From Candidatus Nomurabacteria bacterium (GTDB taxonomy: Bacteria; Patescibacteriota; Minisyncoccia; Phycocordibacterales; PALSA-1337), in contig CALRCS010000017.1 in assembly GCA_943354625.1 (NCBI GenBank), forward strand, positions 1-12,354: a DNA stretch of 12,354 nt. The letters are read 5' to 3'. The position numbers and the translations under genes are program-made. The notes under the pieces are model-generated. The model did not search any database, was not told where the DNA came from, and worked only from the letters and a program-made list of their open reading frames with translations. Shown here piece by piece: positions 1 through 8,959 of this stretch (positions are counted from its first letter, which is position 1; the number at the start of each line of letters is the position of its first letter).

Positions 1-727
1 CAATATTTTCTAGCTCAACTATATGCGCTTCAGTTAAAATAGTATGTGGAACACTCCAATCATTTCCAATTGTTGAAAAAGCATTTTCAGTAAAGGGAAG
101 CATGCCAGTGATTTGATAACTTATATTTCCAAGTAAGATGTTTTTGTTTGAGGTTACAATATTTACAGTAAACATTGGTCCTTTTATAAAATCAGTTACA
201 CGCGCTTCTCTATGTGGAAACTTTTCTTTATAAATTTCTAAATCCTTTTCATTTGGTATAAGAATAGTGCCATCACCTGTATGTCCATGTGACCATTGCA
301 AAATAAATGGTTTCTTTTCCCATTTTAAATTATTTACGACTACTATCTTATGATTTGGTAATAAATTATTTAAATCACCTAACCAATCTATTTGGCTAAT
401 TTTATTCTCAACTTTTTCTGAAAGTATTGCGCTAGGGTTTAGGAGTTCCCATCCTTTTTCTTTACATAATTCTTCTATATGAATTGTATTTTTAAAAACT
501 AAAACTTGAGCATTGAACTTTGAAATTATTTCTTGCACCTCAGGTTTCATCAATAGTTCATATGTATCAAGGGCTTTCGCGGAATCAATAAGTAAAACAT
601 GGTTGGGGTATTGTTTCTGTATGGATTCTGAGTAAGGAGACTTATTTGTAATAATATGATAATCACCGTCAGGGATCTTACCCATAGCTCTTTCTATATC
701 TCTTGTAACATATATAATGCTTGCCAT
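1..727 (-). CDS. ATP-grasp-like protein, N-terminal part (runs off left edge)
   Basis: An open reading frame of 242 codons runs leftward from an ATG at 727-725 and leaves the window without a stop, so the C-terminus is missing. The first ~110 residues alternate hydrophobic strands and helices, as in a pre-ATP-grasp domain. From about residue 138 there is a glycine-rich loop-like stretch (KPFILQWSHGHTGDGT), and near residue 176 a segment ARVTDFIKGPMFTVNIVT. Together these resemble the flexible nucleotide loop and the following strand of ATP-grasp ligases. If correct, it is a cytoplasmic ATP-dependent ligase joining a carboxylate to an amine or thiol. The substrate cannot be told from this fragment, and the metal-binding residues expected near the C-terminus lie outside the window. 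It diverges from rsmI across 27 bp. No Shine-Dalgarno sequence precedes the ATG. The coding assignment is firm and the family moderately so. Confidence 0.72.
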   Translation of the reverse strand, partial: MASIIYVTRDIERAMGKIPDGDYHIITNKSPYSESIQKQYPNHVLLIDSAKALDTYELLMKPEVQEIISKFNAQVLVFKNTIHIEELCKEKGWELLNPSAILSEKVENKISQIDWLGDLNNLLPNHKIVVVNNLKWEKKPFILQWSHGHTGDGTILIPNEKDLEIYKEKFPHREARVTDFIKGPMFTVNIVTSNKNILLGNISYQITGMLPFTENAFSTIGNDWSVPHTILTEAHIVELENI

Positions 728-748
728 ATAGATAGTGTAGTATATTAT
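721..748 (+). promoter_or_regulatory. Promoter of rsmI, probably leaderless
   Basis: TTGCCA (721-726), a 16-base spacer and TATTAT (743-748) fit a sigma70-type promoter. The -10 ends six bases before the ATG at 755, so transcription would start at or next to the start codon. The -35 lies inside the first codons of the divergent ATP-grasp gene. Seen by motif only. Confidence 0.5.
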
Positions 749-749
749 A
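744..749 (-). promoter_or_regulatory. -10 element of the divergent ATP-grasp gene
   Basis: On the minus strand 749-744 reads TATAAT, a perfect -10 hexamer. It ends 16 bases before the ATG at 727, which predicts a leader of roughly 10 bases. It overlaps the plus-strand -10 of rsmI (743-748) by five bases. No convincing -35 is visible, so this may be a shared, symmetric -10 firing both ways. Confidence 0.4.
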
Positions 750-754
750 TGTTT

Positions 755-1426
755 ATGTCTACTTTTTATGTTATAGCTACACCCATAGGAAATCTCGAAG
801 ATATCACTCTTCGGGCTATTCGTATTCTAAAAGAGGTTGATATTGTGCTTTGTGAAGATACTAGAGTTACAAAAAGACTTTTTGAAAAACATGGAATTTC
901 TACACAGATGTTGAGTTATCATGCTCAAAGTGGTGAAGCTAGAGTTGATTTGATTTTAGAAAAAATTGAACAAAATAAAAATATTGCTCTAGTTACTGAT
1001 GCGGGTACTCCTGGAATTTCTGATCCCGGTTCCTTACTTATTTCAGTAATTCGTGAGAAATTCCCAGATCTCAAAATAGTTTCGGTTCCAGGCCCTTCTG
1101 CTTTAACCGCTTCACTTTCTATTGCTGGAGTTCCAATACATGAATTTATTTTTCTTGGGTTTATGCCACATAAAAAGGGTAGAGAAACTTTATTTAAAGA
1201 AATTGCTGAATCAGAAAGAACAATGGTTTTTTATGAATCTACTCATAGGATATTTAAAACATTAGAATCCCTCTCTAAAATAGATAAAAAAGTTACTGTT
1301 GTAAGAGAGATTACAAAAATTTATGAAGAAGTTTTGCAAGGTTCTGCTGTAGAGATTTTAAAAACCCTAACTGATATTCCAGAAAAACAGAAAGGCGAGT
1401 TTGTTGTCATTGTATCTGTTAAGTAA
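755..1426 (+). CDS. rsmI: 16S rRNA (cytidine(1402)-2'-O)-methyltransferase RsmI
   Basis: RsmI uses S-adenosylmethionine to methylate the ribose 2'-OH of C1402 in the decoding centre of 16S rRNA. The 223-aa protein carries the family's blocks in order: YVIATPIGNLEDITLRAI (5-22), CEDTRVTK (33-40), VTDAGTPGISDPGS (80-93), PGPSAL (112-117), FLGFMPHKKGRE (133-144), MVFYESTHR (157-165) and REITKIYEEVLQG (184-196), the tetrapyrrole-methylase fold. It is shorter than the ~285-aa E. coli enzyme and ends soon after the last catalytic block, so the extra C-terminal part is absent. The frame stays open upstream to 656, but that extension lies inside the divergent gene and past the promoter. The ATG at 755 gives the canonical N-terminus and sits six bases after a -10. 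An ATG at 749 would add two residues. No Shine-Dalgarno is present. Confidence 0.96.
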   Translation: MSTFYVIATPIGNLEDITLRAIRILKEVDIVLCEDTRVTKRLFEKHGISTQMLSYHAQSGEARVDLILEKIEQNKNIALVTDAGTPGISDPGSLLISVIREKFPDLKIVSVPGPSALTASLSIAGVPIHEFIFLGFMPHKKGRETLFKEIAESERTMVFYESTHRIFKTLESLSKIDKKVTVVREITKIYEEVLQGSAVEILKTLTDIPEKQKGEFVVIVSVK

Positions 1427-1438
1427 AACAAGTATAAT
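1410..1438 (+). promoter_or_regulatory. Promoter of the 1470-2836 gene pair
   Basis: TTGTAT (1410-1415), a 17-base spacer and a perfect TATAAT (1433-1438) form a good sigma70-type promoter. It starts inside the last codons of rsmI. The predicted start near 1445 leaves a leader of about 25 A/T-rich bases without a Shine-Dalgarno. Confidence 0.6.
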
Positions 1439-1469
1439 TGGTTTAAATCTAATAATTTAATTTATAAAT

Positions 1470-1685
1470 ATGTCAAAAAGACAATTACTTTGTTTGTTGG
1501 GGATTTGGGTCATACTCTTCCTTTTTCTAGGGGTCCCTTCACTTTGGCATAAGATCATATCGGTGATATCTGGTCTGATAATTGTCTTTGTAGCTTACAA
1601 TCTTCCACATGAAAAAAGAGAAGGTAAATCAGATTCTGCTTTTGTCGATAATAGTCACATAAATAATTCAGAACCAAGCATCTGA
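1470..1685 (+). CDS. Small two-helix membrane protein, unknown function
   Basis: This 71-aa protein has two hydrophobic segments, about residues 5-22 and 27-44, joined by a short turn (VPSLWHK). A hydrophilic, charged tail of ~27 residues follows (from PHEKREGKSD). It is probably a hairpin in the cytoplasmic membrane; with KR at positions 3-4 and a basic stretch after the second helix, both ends may face the cytoplasm. I do not recognise a family. Its TGA stop overlaps the ATG of the next gene (TGATG at 1683-1687), so the two are probably co-translated, and the next protein is also membrane-anchored. That makes a shared envelope role plausible but unproven. The upstream promoter at 1410-1438 and the coupling argue that it is a real gene. 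Confidence 0.75.
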   Translation: MSKRQLLCLLGIWVILFLFLGVPSLWHKIISVISGLIIVFVAYNLPHEKREGKSDSAFVDNSHINNSEPSI

Positions 1686-2836
1686 TGAATATTAAATATT
1701 ACATAATAATTATATGTATCGTTGTTGCTATATTATTCGGTTTTTACTATCTTCCTTTTGAATATGAAGCATATAAGACAGAAAATGCAGTTTCTGCAAA
1801 TATAGTTTTACCTGTGCCATTTGAAGTGACCCATATTAAAACACCTACACCAGTAAAAGCTCTTTATATGTCGGGTTGGGTAGCTGGGAATAAAAAATTA
1901 AGAGATAATTTAATAAAAATAATTAATACAACCGAGCTCAATGCTGTTGTAATTGATATAAAAGACTATACTGGCCGTGTAAGTTTTAATGTTGAAAATC
2001 CTGCACTTCAAGCTTTCAATTCTTCCGAGAATCGTATTCCAGATATAAAAGAATTTATAGGAACACTTCATGATAAGGGTATTTATGTTATTGGTCGAAT
2101 ATCCTCTTTTCAAGATTCGTATTTAGTACGTACGAAACCTCAATATGCAGTTACAGATAAAGCTGGAAATGTCTGGAAAGATCATAAAAAAATTGCTTGG
2201 CTGGATGTTGGAGCGAAGCCGGTTTGGGACTACCTTGTACTTATTGGTCAAGAATCATATAACTATGGTTTTGATGAATTGAATTTTGATTATATTCGTT
2301 TTCCTTCAGATGGAAATATGCTTGATATTGCTTATCCATTTAGTCAAGGAAAAGTAAAATCAGTAGCGCTAAAAGAATTTTTTAGTTTTCTAGATACAAC
2401 TTTTCATGAAAAAGGAATTCCGATTTCAGCTGATCTCTTTGGAATGACTACTTCAAATAATGATGATTTGGGAATAGGGCAAGTTTTGGAAAACGCTCTT
2501 GTACATTTTGATTTTGTATCACCTATGGTTTACCCATCACACTATCCAGCGACTTTTCTCGGGTTTGCAAAGCCTGCGACAAGACCTTATGAGGTTGTAA
2601 AATTTGCTATGGACAGTGCTGTAAAGAAAGCCGAACTGGCTACAACAACTCCCTCGAAACTTCGACCATGGTTGCAGGATTTTAGTATTGGAGGAGTCAC
2701 ATATACACCAGAAATGGTCCGTGCGCAGATAAAAGCGACCAATGATGCGGGGCTTGATAGTTGGATGCTTTGGAATGCCTCGAATATTTATAGTGCAGAT
2801 GCATTAGAGGCTGTGAATAACTTTGTAGCAAAATAA
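1685..2836 (+). CDS. Membrane-anchored putative glycoside hydrolase (DUF4015 type)
   Basis: This 383-aa protein starts with an uncleaved-looking signal anchor (hydrophobic residues 4-22), followed by a linker and a catalytic-type domain from ~57 to the end. The domain carries VKALYMSGWVAGNKK (57-71), ELNAVVIDIKDYTGRV (84-99), FDELNFDYIRFPSDG (196-210), ISADLFGMT (247-255), FDFVSPMVYPSHYP (275-288), LRPWLQDF (326-333) and GLDSWMLWNASNIYS (356-370). This pattern fits the family of putative glycosyl hydrolases known as DUF4015/GHL, a TIM-barrel relative. Acidic residues in strand-end positions (D91, D94, E198, D202, D250) are candidate catalytic residues, but I cannot assign them. It should act outside the membrane, perhaps on cell-wall or surface glycan; the true substrate is not known from the sequence. 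Translation is coupled to the preceding small membrane protein. Confidence 0.85.
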   Translation: MNIKYYIIIICIVVAILFGFYYLPFEYEAYKTENAVSANIVLPVPFEVTHIKTPTPVKALYMSGWVAGNKKLRDNLIKIINTTELNAVVIDIKDYTGRVSFNVENPALQAFNSSENRIPDIKEFIGTLHDKGIYVIGRISSFQDSYLVRTKPQYAVTDKAGNVWKDHKKIAWLDVGAKPVWDYLVLIGQESYNYGFDELNFDYIRFPSDGNMLDIAYPFSQGKVKSVALKEFFSFLDTTFHEKGIPISADLFGMTTSNNDDLGIGQVLENALVHFDFVSPMVYPSHYPATFLGFAKPATRPYEVVKFAMDSAVKKAELATTTPSKLRPWLQDFSIGGVTYTPEMVRAQIKATNDAGLDSWMLWNASNIYSADALEAVNNFVAK

Positions 2837-2837
2837 T

Positions 2838-2865
2838 TTGACATTTTCCAAAAGCGGAGTATCGT
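2838..2865 (+). promoter_or_regulatory. Candidate promoter of the 2946 orphan gene
   Basis: A perfect -35 TTGACA (2838-2843) lies one base after the stop of the preceding gene. A weaker -10, TATCGT (2860-2865), follows with a 16-base spacer. This would give a leader of about 70 bases containing the hairpin at 2881-2907. An alternative -10, TAATAT at 2916-2921, lacks a matching -35. Confidence 0.4.
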
Positions 2866-2880
2866 TAATATCCGGATGAA

Positions 2881-2912
2881 GTGCGCGTTATTAATGTCGA
2901 CGTGCACTGCAC
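2881..2912 (+). promoter_or_regulatory. Hairpin and palindrome in the leader of the 2946 gene
   Basis: GTGCGCGTT (2881-2889) can pair with GACGTGCAC (2899-2907), giving nine pairs including two G-U, around a nine-base loop. The right arm overlaps a near-perfect palindrome GTGCA-C-TGCAC (2902-2912), so two structures compete. There is no T-tract, so it is not a terminator. It could be an RNA leader structure or an operator. Confidence 0.4.
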
Positions 2913-2945
2913 ATCTAATATGTAACACAACAAAAAGTCTCGGTT

Positions 2946-3284
2946 ATGGCTACTAAATTGCCCGCCTCGCCCAAAACACAATCGCTACCCACACAAATCA
3001 AAGAAGACGTCTCAGTGAAGCGTGCCAGCATTCTTGGAGATTTGGTGGATAAGAGCAACCTCGACACCGTCGTGAAGGACAAGATTAAAGACCTCATGTA
3101 TGGGGCAATTCGGACTTGGGAATATCTCGGTGAGATAATCAAAGTCACTGTTGGAAAAGTCAAACGTGCAATTTGCACGAAAACCTACAAGACGGAGATT
3201 GACCAACTCCGTCGCCTCATGGTCATCATCATCGAAGAAATTGATAGAATGATGAAGAAGGCCATGAAGACCGCCTCCGCCTAA
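2946..3284 (+). CDS. Orphan 112-aa protein with high-GC3 codon use, unknown function
   Basis: I do not recognise this protein. It is lysine-rich and predicted mostly helical after a Pro/Ser/Thr-rich first 17 residues. Residues 40-75 and 80-110 look like amphipathic helices, the last with an Ile/Met-rich face (MVIIIEEIDRMMKKAMK, 92-108). There is no signal peptide or clear membrane span, and a single Cys (77). Codon use is strikingly unlike its neighbours: by hand count 66 of 112 codons end in G or C, while the neighbouring pilin gene has 2 of its first 20. That suggests recent transfer or selection for high expression. The plus strand is supported by the strong terminator just downstream (3309-3345). 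A long frame on the opposite strand overlaps it but also crosses the start of the pilin gene, so I treat that as a shadow. It appears to be a single-gene transcription unit with its own promoter and a hairpin leader. Confidence 0.72.
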   Translation: MATKLPASPKTQSLPTQIKEDVSVKRASILGDLVDKSNLDTVVKDKIKDLMYGAIRTWEYLGEIIKVTVGKVKRAICTKTYKTEIDQLRRLMVIIIEEIDRMMKKAMKTASA

Positions 3285-3308
3285 ACAACTGAAACAATAA
3301 ACTGAATC

Positions 3309-3345
3309 ATCCCTAAGTGCATAGTGCACTTGGGGATTCGTTTTT
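3309..3345 (+). terminator. Rho-independent terminator after the 2946 gene
   Basis: ATCCCTAAGTGCA (3309-3321) pairs with TGCACTTGGGGAT (3325-3337), 13 pairs with one T-G wobble, closing a TAG triloop. TCGTTTTT follows. It ends the orphan gene and insulates the pilin operon. Confidence 0.88.
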
Positions 3346-3359
3346 ATATAAATATAGGA

Positions 3360-3365
3360 TATAAT
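3360..3365 (+). promoter_or_regulatory. -10 element of the pilin operon, probably leaderless
   Basis: A perfect TATAAT (3360-3365) ends seven bases before the pilin ATG at 3373, so the mRNA should begin close to the start codon. The best -35 is a weak TTCGTT (3337-3342) at 17 bases, directly after the terminator hairpin. Confidence 0.5.
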
Positions 3366-3372
3366 TAGTCCT

Positions 3373-3900
3373 ATGAATACAATACTTTTTAAACGAGGTA
3401 GGTTATTTAAAAAAGGTTTTACTTTAATAGAATTATTAGTTGTTATTGCAATCATTGGTATTTTGACCGCTATAGTTATGGCAAACTTCACTACAGCAAA
3501 ATCAAAAGCAAGAGATGCAAAAAGAATTTCAGATATAGCGCAGTTACAGCTTACTCTCGAGCAGATTTTTGATAAGTGTAATCAGTATCCACTGATTTAT
3601 AATACTCTGGGTGTCTTAACTACAACAAGTGTTGTTGAATACCCAAGTTCTGATACTTGTAAAAAGAATGATGGTACTACAGATTATCAACTTGGTGATT
3701 TCATCTCTGTTATCCCAAAGGATAGTTTCGGTAATAATTATAGCTATATTTCCTCTTCTGACGGAATGGATTATGTATTGAGAGCTACACTAGAGAATTA
3801 TAATAGTAATGTCTTAGACGATGATGTAGATTCTCCTATCGGTTTAAGTATTGATTGTAATGATTCACCAAGCTACTACTACTGCGTCCAACCAAAATAG
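3373..3900 (+). CDS. Type IV / type II secretion prepilin, GspG-like (major type)
   Basis: This 175-aa prepilin has a short basic leader ending KKG (13-15), cleaved before F16, then the class III motif FTLIELLVVIAIIGILTAIV with Glu at mature position 5 (E20). The ~25-residue hydrophobic helix anchors the subunit in the membrane and later packs it in the fibre core. The next stretch (KSKARDAKRISDIAQLQLTL, 43-62) is the usual amphipathic N-terminal helix. A GspG-like block IPKDSFGNNYSY (114-125), then YVLRATLEN and an acidic VLDDDVD loop, point to a major-type pilin with a possible calcium site. Four Cys (69, 96, 162, 171) could form two disulfides. It opens a seven-gene run with the prepilin peptidase ten bases downstream. 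The start follows a -10 and there is no Shine-Dalgarno. Confidence 0.93.
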   Translation: MNTILFKRGRLFKKGFTLIELLVVIAIIGILTAIVMANFTTAKSKARDAKRISDIAQLQLTLEQIFDKCNQYPLIYNTLGVLTTTSVVEYPSSDTCKKNDGTTDYQLGDFISVIPKDSFGNNYSYISSSDGMDYVLRATLENYNSNVLDDDVDSPIGLSIDCNDSPSYYYCVQPK

Positions 3901-3910
3901 CCTAAAATAA

Positions 3911-4687
3911 ATGCCAAATATCTATATTATCTTTTCATTCGTACTCGGAACCATAATAGGAAGCTTTTTGAATGTTGTAGCTTTACGCTATAACACCGGT
4001 ATGACTTTGCGAGGAAGATCAAAATGTTTTTCTTGTGGAAAAAATCTAGAATGGCATGAACTCATTCCTGTTTTTAGCTTTTTATTTCAAAATGGAAAGT
4101 GTAAAAATTGTAAAAGTAAAATATCATGGCAATATCCAGTTATAGAATTACTTGCAGGAGTTTTATTTCTAATGATATTTTATTATTTTCCACCAATATC
4201 ATTTGAGTCAAGTATTACGACTGTCTTTTATATTTTTATAACTTGTCTACTTTTAATCATTACGATTTACGATATAAAACATAAAATCATCCCTGATTTA
4301 CTCGTATATACTTTTATATTTGTAGCTTTTGTAAAAATGTTTTTTGCTCTAGATCTTTCTTTTGTAATACCATCGACACTAGAATTACTCGCAGGACCGA
4401 TACTCGCCCTTCCATTTCTTTTACTATCTTTGATTTCAGGTGGCAAGTGGATGGGTTATGCAGATTCAAAGCTTGTAGTGGGTATAGGATGGACACTAGG
4501 ATTGGTTGCTGGAATATCATCTGTAGTCTTAGCTTTCTGGATAGGGGCAATAGTAAGTGTTATTTGGACTTATGTAGTCTTTAGGAAATTTAAGGCAGGT
4601 CATGAGATACCTTTTGGCCCATATTTGATACTTGGAATGTATATAGTTTTATTTACTGGAATTAATGTAATAGATTTTTCAATATGA
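3911..4687 (+). CDS. pilD: Prepilin peptidase / N-methyltransferase (PilD, A24 family)
   Basis: This 258-aa polytopic membrane enzyme cleaves prepilin leaders after the Gly and, in bifunctional members, methylates the new N-terminus. The N-terminal part has GTIIGSFLNVVALR (13-26) and two zinc-type Cys pairs, C39-C42 and C64-C67, typical of the bifunctional form. The aspartyl protease part has YDIKHKIIPD (D121) and MGYADSKLV (D185), the two catalytic aspartates of family A24. The second motif, usually GxGD, reads GYAD here, so the Gly before the catalytic Asp is Ala. About seven or eight hydrophobic segments fit the family. It lies inside the pilin operon, and its substrates are presumably the five flanking prepilins. 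The stop overlaps the next start by four bases (ATGA, 4684-4687). Confidence 0.95.
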   Translation: MPNIYIIFSFVLGTIIGSFLNVVALRYNTGMTLRGRSKCFSCGKNLEWHELIPVFSFLFQNGKCKNCKSKISWQYPVIELLAGVLFLMIFYYFPPISFESSITTVFYIFITCLLLIITIYDIKHKIIPDLLVYTFIFVAFVKMFFALDLSFVIPSTLELLAGPILALPFLLLSLISGGKWMGYADSKLVVGIGWTLGLVAGISSVVLAFWIGAIVSVIWTYVVFRKFKAGHEIPFGPYLILGMYIVLFTGINVIDFSI

Positions 4688-5247
4688 TAAAACAAAAAGG
4701 ATTTACAATTCTAGAGCTCGTAGTGTCCATCTCTATTTTTGCTATGATGACAGCACTTGTCCTTTCAAAATATGGAAAATTTAATCAAGGCGTACTCCTT
4801 ACAAATCTAGCATACGATGTGGCGCTCTCTATACGAAATGCGCAGTCTTATGGTTTGAGTGTGAAGAGTTCAGATAGGTCAGCTAATGATTTTGATGAGC
4901 CTTATGGTGTGCATTTTGATATGTATAGTCGAGAAAAGTTTATCTTTTTTGTTGGTTCGATGGATAAACTTTATTATGATAATCAAACCACACAATCCTT
5001 ATCAACCACACAAATTAAAAGGGGTAGTTCTATAAGTAATCTATGTGTTGTTAATTCTAGTAATGGTAGTTGTGACAATGTGATCAACTTGGATATAATA
5101 TTCAAACGCCCAGATCCAAGTGCTATTATAGTAGAAAGTAAAGCCGATTCTAAAGTCTATTCAAGAGCTGAAATTACAGTAAGCGCAAGCGACAAAACAA
5201 CAAAAAAGATAATTGTAAATTCCACAGGTCAAATATCTGTTAAATAA
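4684..5247 (+). CDS. Minor prepilin, GspH/FimT-like
   Basis: A 187-aa prepilin with a five-residue basic leader ending at G6, then FTILELVVSISIFAMMTALV. Glu is at mature position 5 (E11). The following DVALSIRNAQSYGLS (45-59) is the helix typical of the H/FimT group, and the end KKIIVNSTGQISV (174-186) matches their closing beta hairpin. C121 and C130 may form a disulfide. The order in the cluster (after G-like, before J-, I- and K-like) supports a minor pilin of the tip complex. It should be processed by the prepilin peptidase encoded just upstream, with which it shares an ATGA overlap. Confidence 0.88.
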   Translation: MIKQKGFTILELVVSISIFAMMTALVLSKYGKFNQGVLLTNLAYDVALSIRNAQSYGLSVKSSDRSANDFDEPYGVHFDMYSREKFIFFVGSMDKLYYDNQTTQSLSTTQIKRGSSISNLCVVNSSNGSCDNVINLDIIFKRPDPSAIIVESKADSKVYSRAEITVSASDKTTKKIIVNSTGQISVK

Positions 5248-5250
5248 AAT

Positions 5251-5859
5251 ATGAAAAAAATAAATTTAAAAAAAGGATTTACACTGATAGAAATGATAGT
5301 TTCACTAGGTATATTTACAGTAGTGGCCCTTATTGCTGTCGGTGCTTTACTAAAAGTCATGGATGCAAATAGAAAAGCGGTAAACCTAAAGACTGCGATA
5401 AATAATATGAATTTTACTATAGAATCCATGTCTCGTGAGATGAGAATGGGGAATGATTTTTATCTTAGTAATAATCCTGACGATGAAGTTAAAAAAGATT
5501 ATACTAAAAGTCCTTCAAGTATAAATCCTTCGACCTCTTGGCTTCTTGCCTTCAGATCTTCAATTATAAGCACAAATGATGGTAAGTGTAATTTAATCTA
5601 TGCATATCGATATACTGGAACAAAGCTCCAAAAAGCACAACAAACTAAGTGTAGCGATAAGATAAAAAGTGAAAATTTTCAGGATATAATAGCTCCTGAG
5701 ATAAAGCTAACTTTGGCAAGTATAGGATTGGATAAGTCACCTGATATACCAGATAAAGTATATTTTACCTTTGAAGGTAGTACTGGTCTAAAGGTAAAAG
5801 ATAAAACTGAATTTAGAGTACAATCAAATATTACACAGAGAGTTATGGATAAAAACTGA
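5251..5859 (+). CDS. Minor prepilin, GspJ/PilW-like
   Basis: A 202-aa prepilin with basic leader MKKINLKKG, cleavage before F10, then FTLIEMIVSLGIFTVVALIA with Glu5 (E14). NNMNFTIESMSREMRMGNDF (51-70) is the helix motif typical of J/PilW proteins (paired Ser-Arg-Glu and Arg before a beta domain). C113 and C134 probably pair. The globular part is rich in beta strands up to the end. It begins three bases after the preceding stop, with no Shine-Dalgarno. The J-type assignment is by motif and position; a W-type name would be equally acceptable. Confidence 0.87.
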   Translation: MKKINLKKGFTLIEMIVSLGIFTVVALIAVGALLKVMDANRKAVNLKTAINNMNFTIESMSREMRMGNDFYLSNNPDDEVKKDYTKSPSSINPSTSWLLAFRSSIISTNDGKCNLIYAYRYTGTKLQKAQQTKCSDKIKSENFQDIIAPEIKLTLASIGLDKSPDIPDKVYFTFEGSTGLKVKDKTEFRVQSNITQRVMDKN

Positions 5860-5865
5860 TATAAT
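5860..5865 (+). promoter_or_regulatory. Possible internal -10 before the GspI-like gene
   Basis: A perfect TATAAT (5860-5865) lies in the 14-base gap between two prepilin genes and ends eight bases before the next ATG. There is no matching -35, so it may be chance in A/T-rich DNA. Confidence 0.25.
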
Positions 5866-5873
5866 AAACGATA

Positions 5874-6391
5874 ATGAATAAAATATCAAAAACTAAAAAT
5901 GGCTTTACCTTAATAGAAACACTAGTTGCTATTACTATACTTATGATATCTATAGTCGGCCCGCTTACTATTGCTCAGAAAAGTCTGAAGGCAGCCTTGC
6001 AGGCTAAGGATCAAGTCTTTGCTACATATCTTGCGCAGAGCATTATGGAGGATATAAAGCGTAGTAGGAGTATTTACGTGGTTAATAACTGGTCTGAATC
6101 TGGTTTATATGGTTTTGAATTATGGAAGAAAAAATTCGAAACAGATCATTTTGGTTGTGGTCCCTTTAAAAGGATATGTCCAGCCCCAATATACATAAAG
6201 TCTGAAGGTTATGACCTTTATAATAATTCAGGTGTCACAAAAAGCAAATTCTCATGGAAAACAGAGATTGCCGATTATAGCTTAGGTCCTATATCTAGCC
6301 CAGACGTCCTCATAACCGTAACCGTCTCATGGAAAAATGGTACAATCCTAAATGAAACAAAAGTAGAGAATCTTTTATTTGATGTAATATT

Positions 6392-6395
<4 letters not shown>
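5874..6395 (+). CDS. Minor prepilin, GspI/PilV-like
   Basis: A 173-aa prepilin with leader MNKISKTKNG, cleavage before F11, and FTLIETLVAITILMISIVGP. Glu5 is present (E15). The FTLIETLVA start and the following SLKAALQAKDQVFATYLAQS (37-56) match the I/PilV group, whose helix usually reads Q-x-x-A-x-x-L-A. C95 and C102 may pair. The short beta domain ends VTVSWKNG...NLLFDVIL, again typical of PilV-like proteins. The stop overlaps the next start by four bases (6392-6395). Confidence 0.87.
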
Positions 6396-8901
<2,506 letters not shown>

Positions 8902-8910
8902 TTATCCACA
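8902..8910 (+). other. Consensus DnaA box
   Basis: TTATCCACA at 8902-8910, directly after the ligA stop, matches the DnaA box consensus exactly. I found no second copy in the window, so this is not an origin. It may be a chance match or a lone DnaA site upstream of the toxin-antitoxin promoter. Confidence 0.3.
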
Positions 8911-8931
8911 GATAGAGGGTTATCTTACTTA

Positions 8932-8959
8932 TTGACAAATATAACGTATCGGTTATATT
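8932..8959 (+). promoter_or_regulatory. Promoter of the toxin-antitoxin operon
   Basis: A perfect -35 TTGACA (8932-8937), a 16-base spacer and TATATT (8954-8959) make the strongest promoter-like site in the window. Transcription would begin near 8966, leaving a leader of about 22 bases without a Shine-Dalgarno before the toxin ATG at 8989. Confidence 0.7.

Noticed and set aside
656..754. Upstream in-frame extension of rsmI
   Set aside because: It lies inside the divergent ATP-grasp gene and across the promoter. RsmI's conserved start fits the ATG at 755.
1910..2113. Minus-strand frame inside the glycosidase-like gene
   Set aside because: Shadow of a strongly supported gene. The minus frames at 4314-4550, 5229-5429, 6452-6667, 7011-7313 and 8973-9248, and the plus frame at 8054-8299, are shadows of the same kind.
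2837..2945. tRNA or small structured RNA between the hydrolase-like gene and the orphan gene
   Set aside because: A hairpin is present, but no cloverleaf, T-loop sequence or terminator for a separate RNA.
3012..3491. 159-codon minus-strand frame
   Set aside because: It runs antisense to both the orphan gene and the start of the pilin gene and reads through the terminator hairpin; the plus-strand terminator supports the other strand. The shorter minus frame at 2915-3178 is rejected for the same reason.
8911..8926. AGATA / TATCT inverted repeat after ligA as a terminator
   Set aside because: Only five A/T-rich pairs and no T-tract. No terminator can be supported here.
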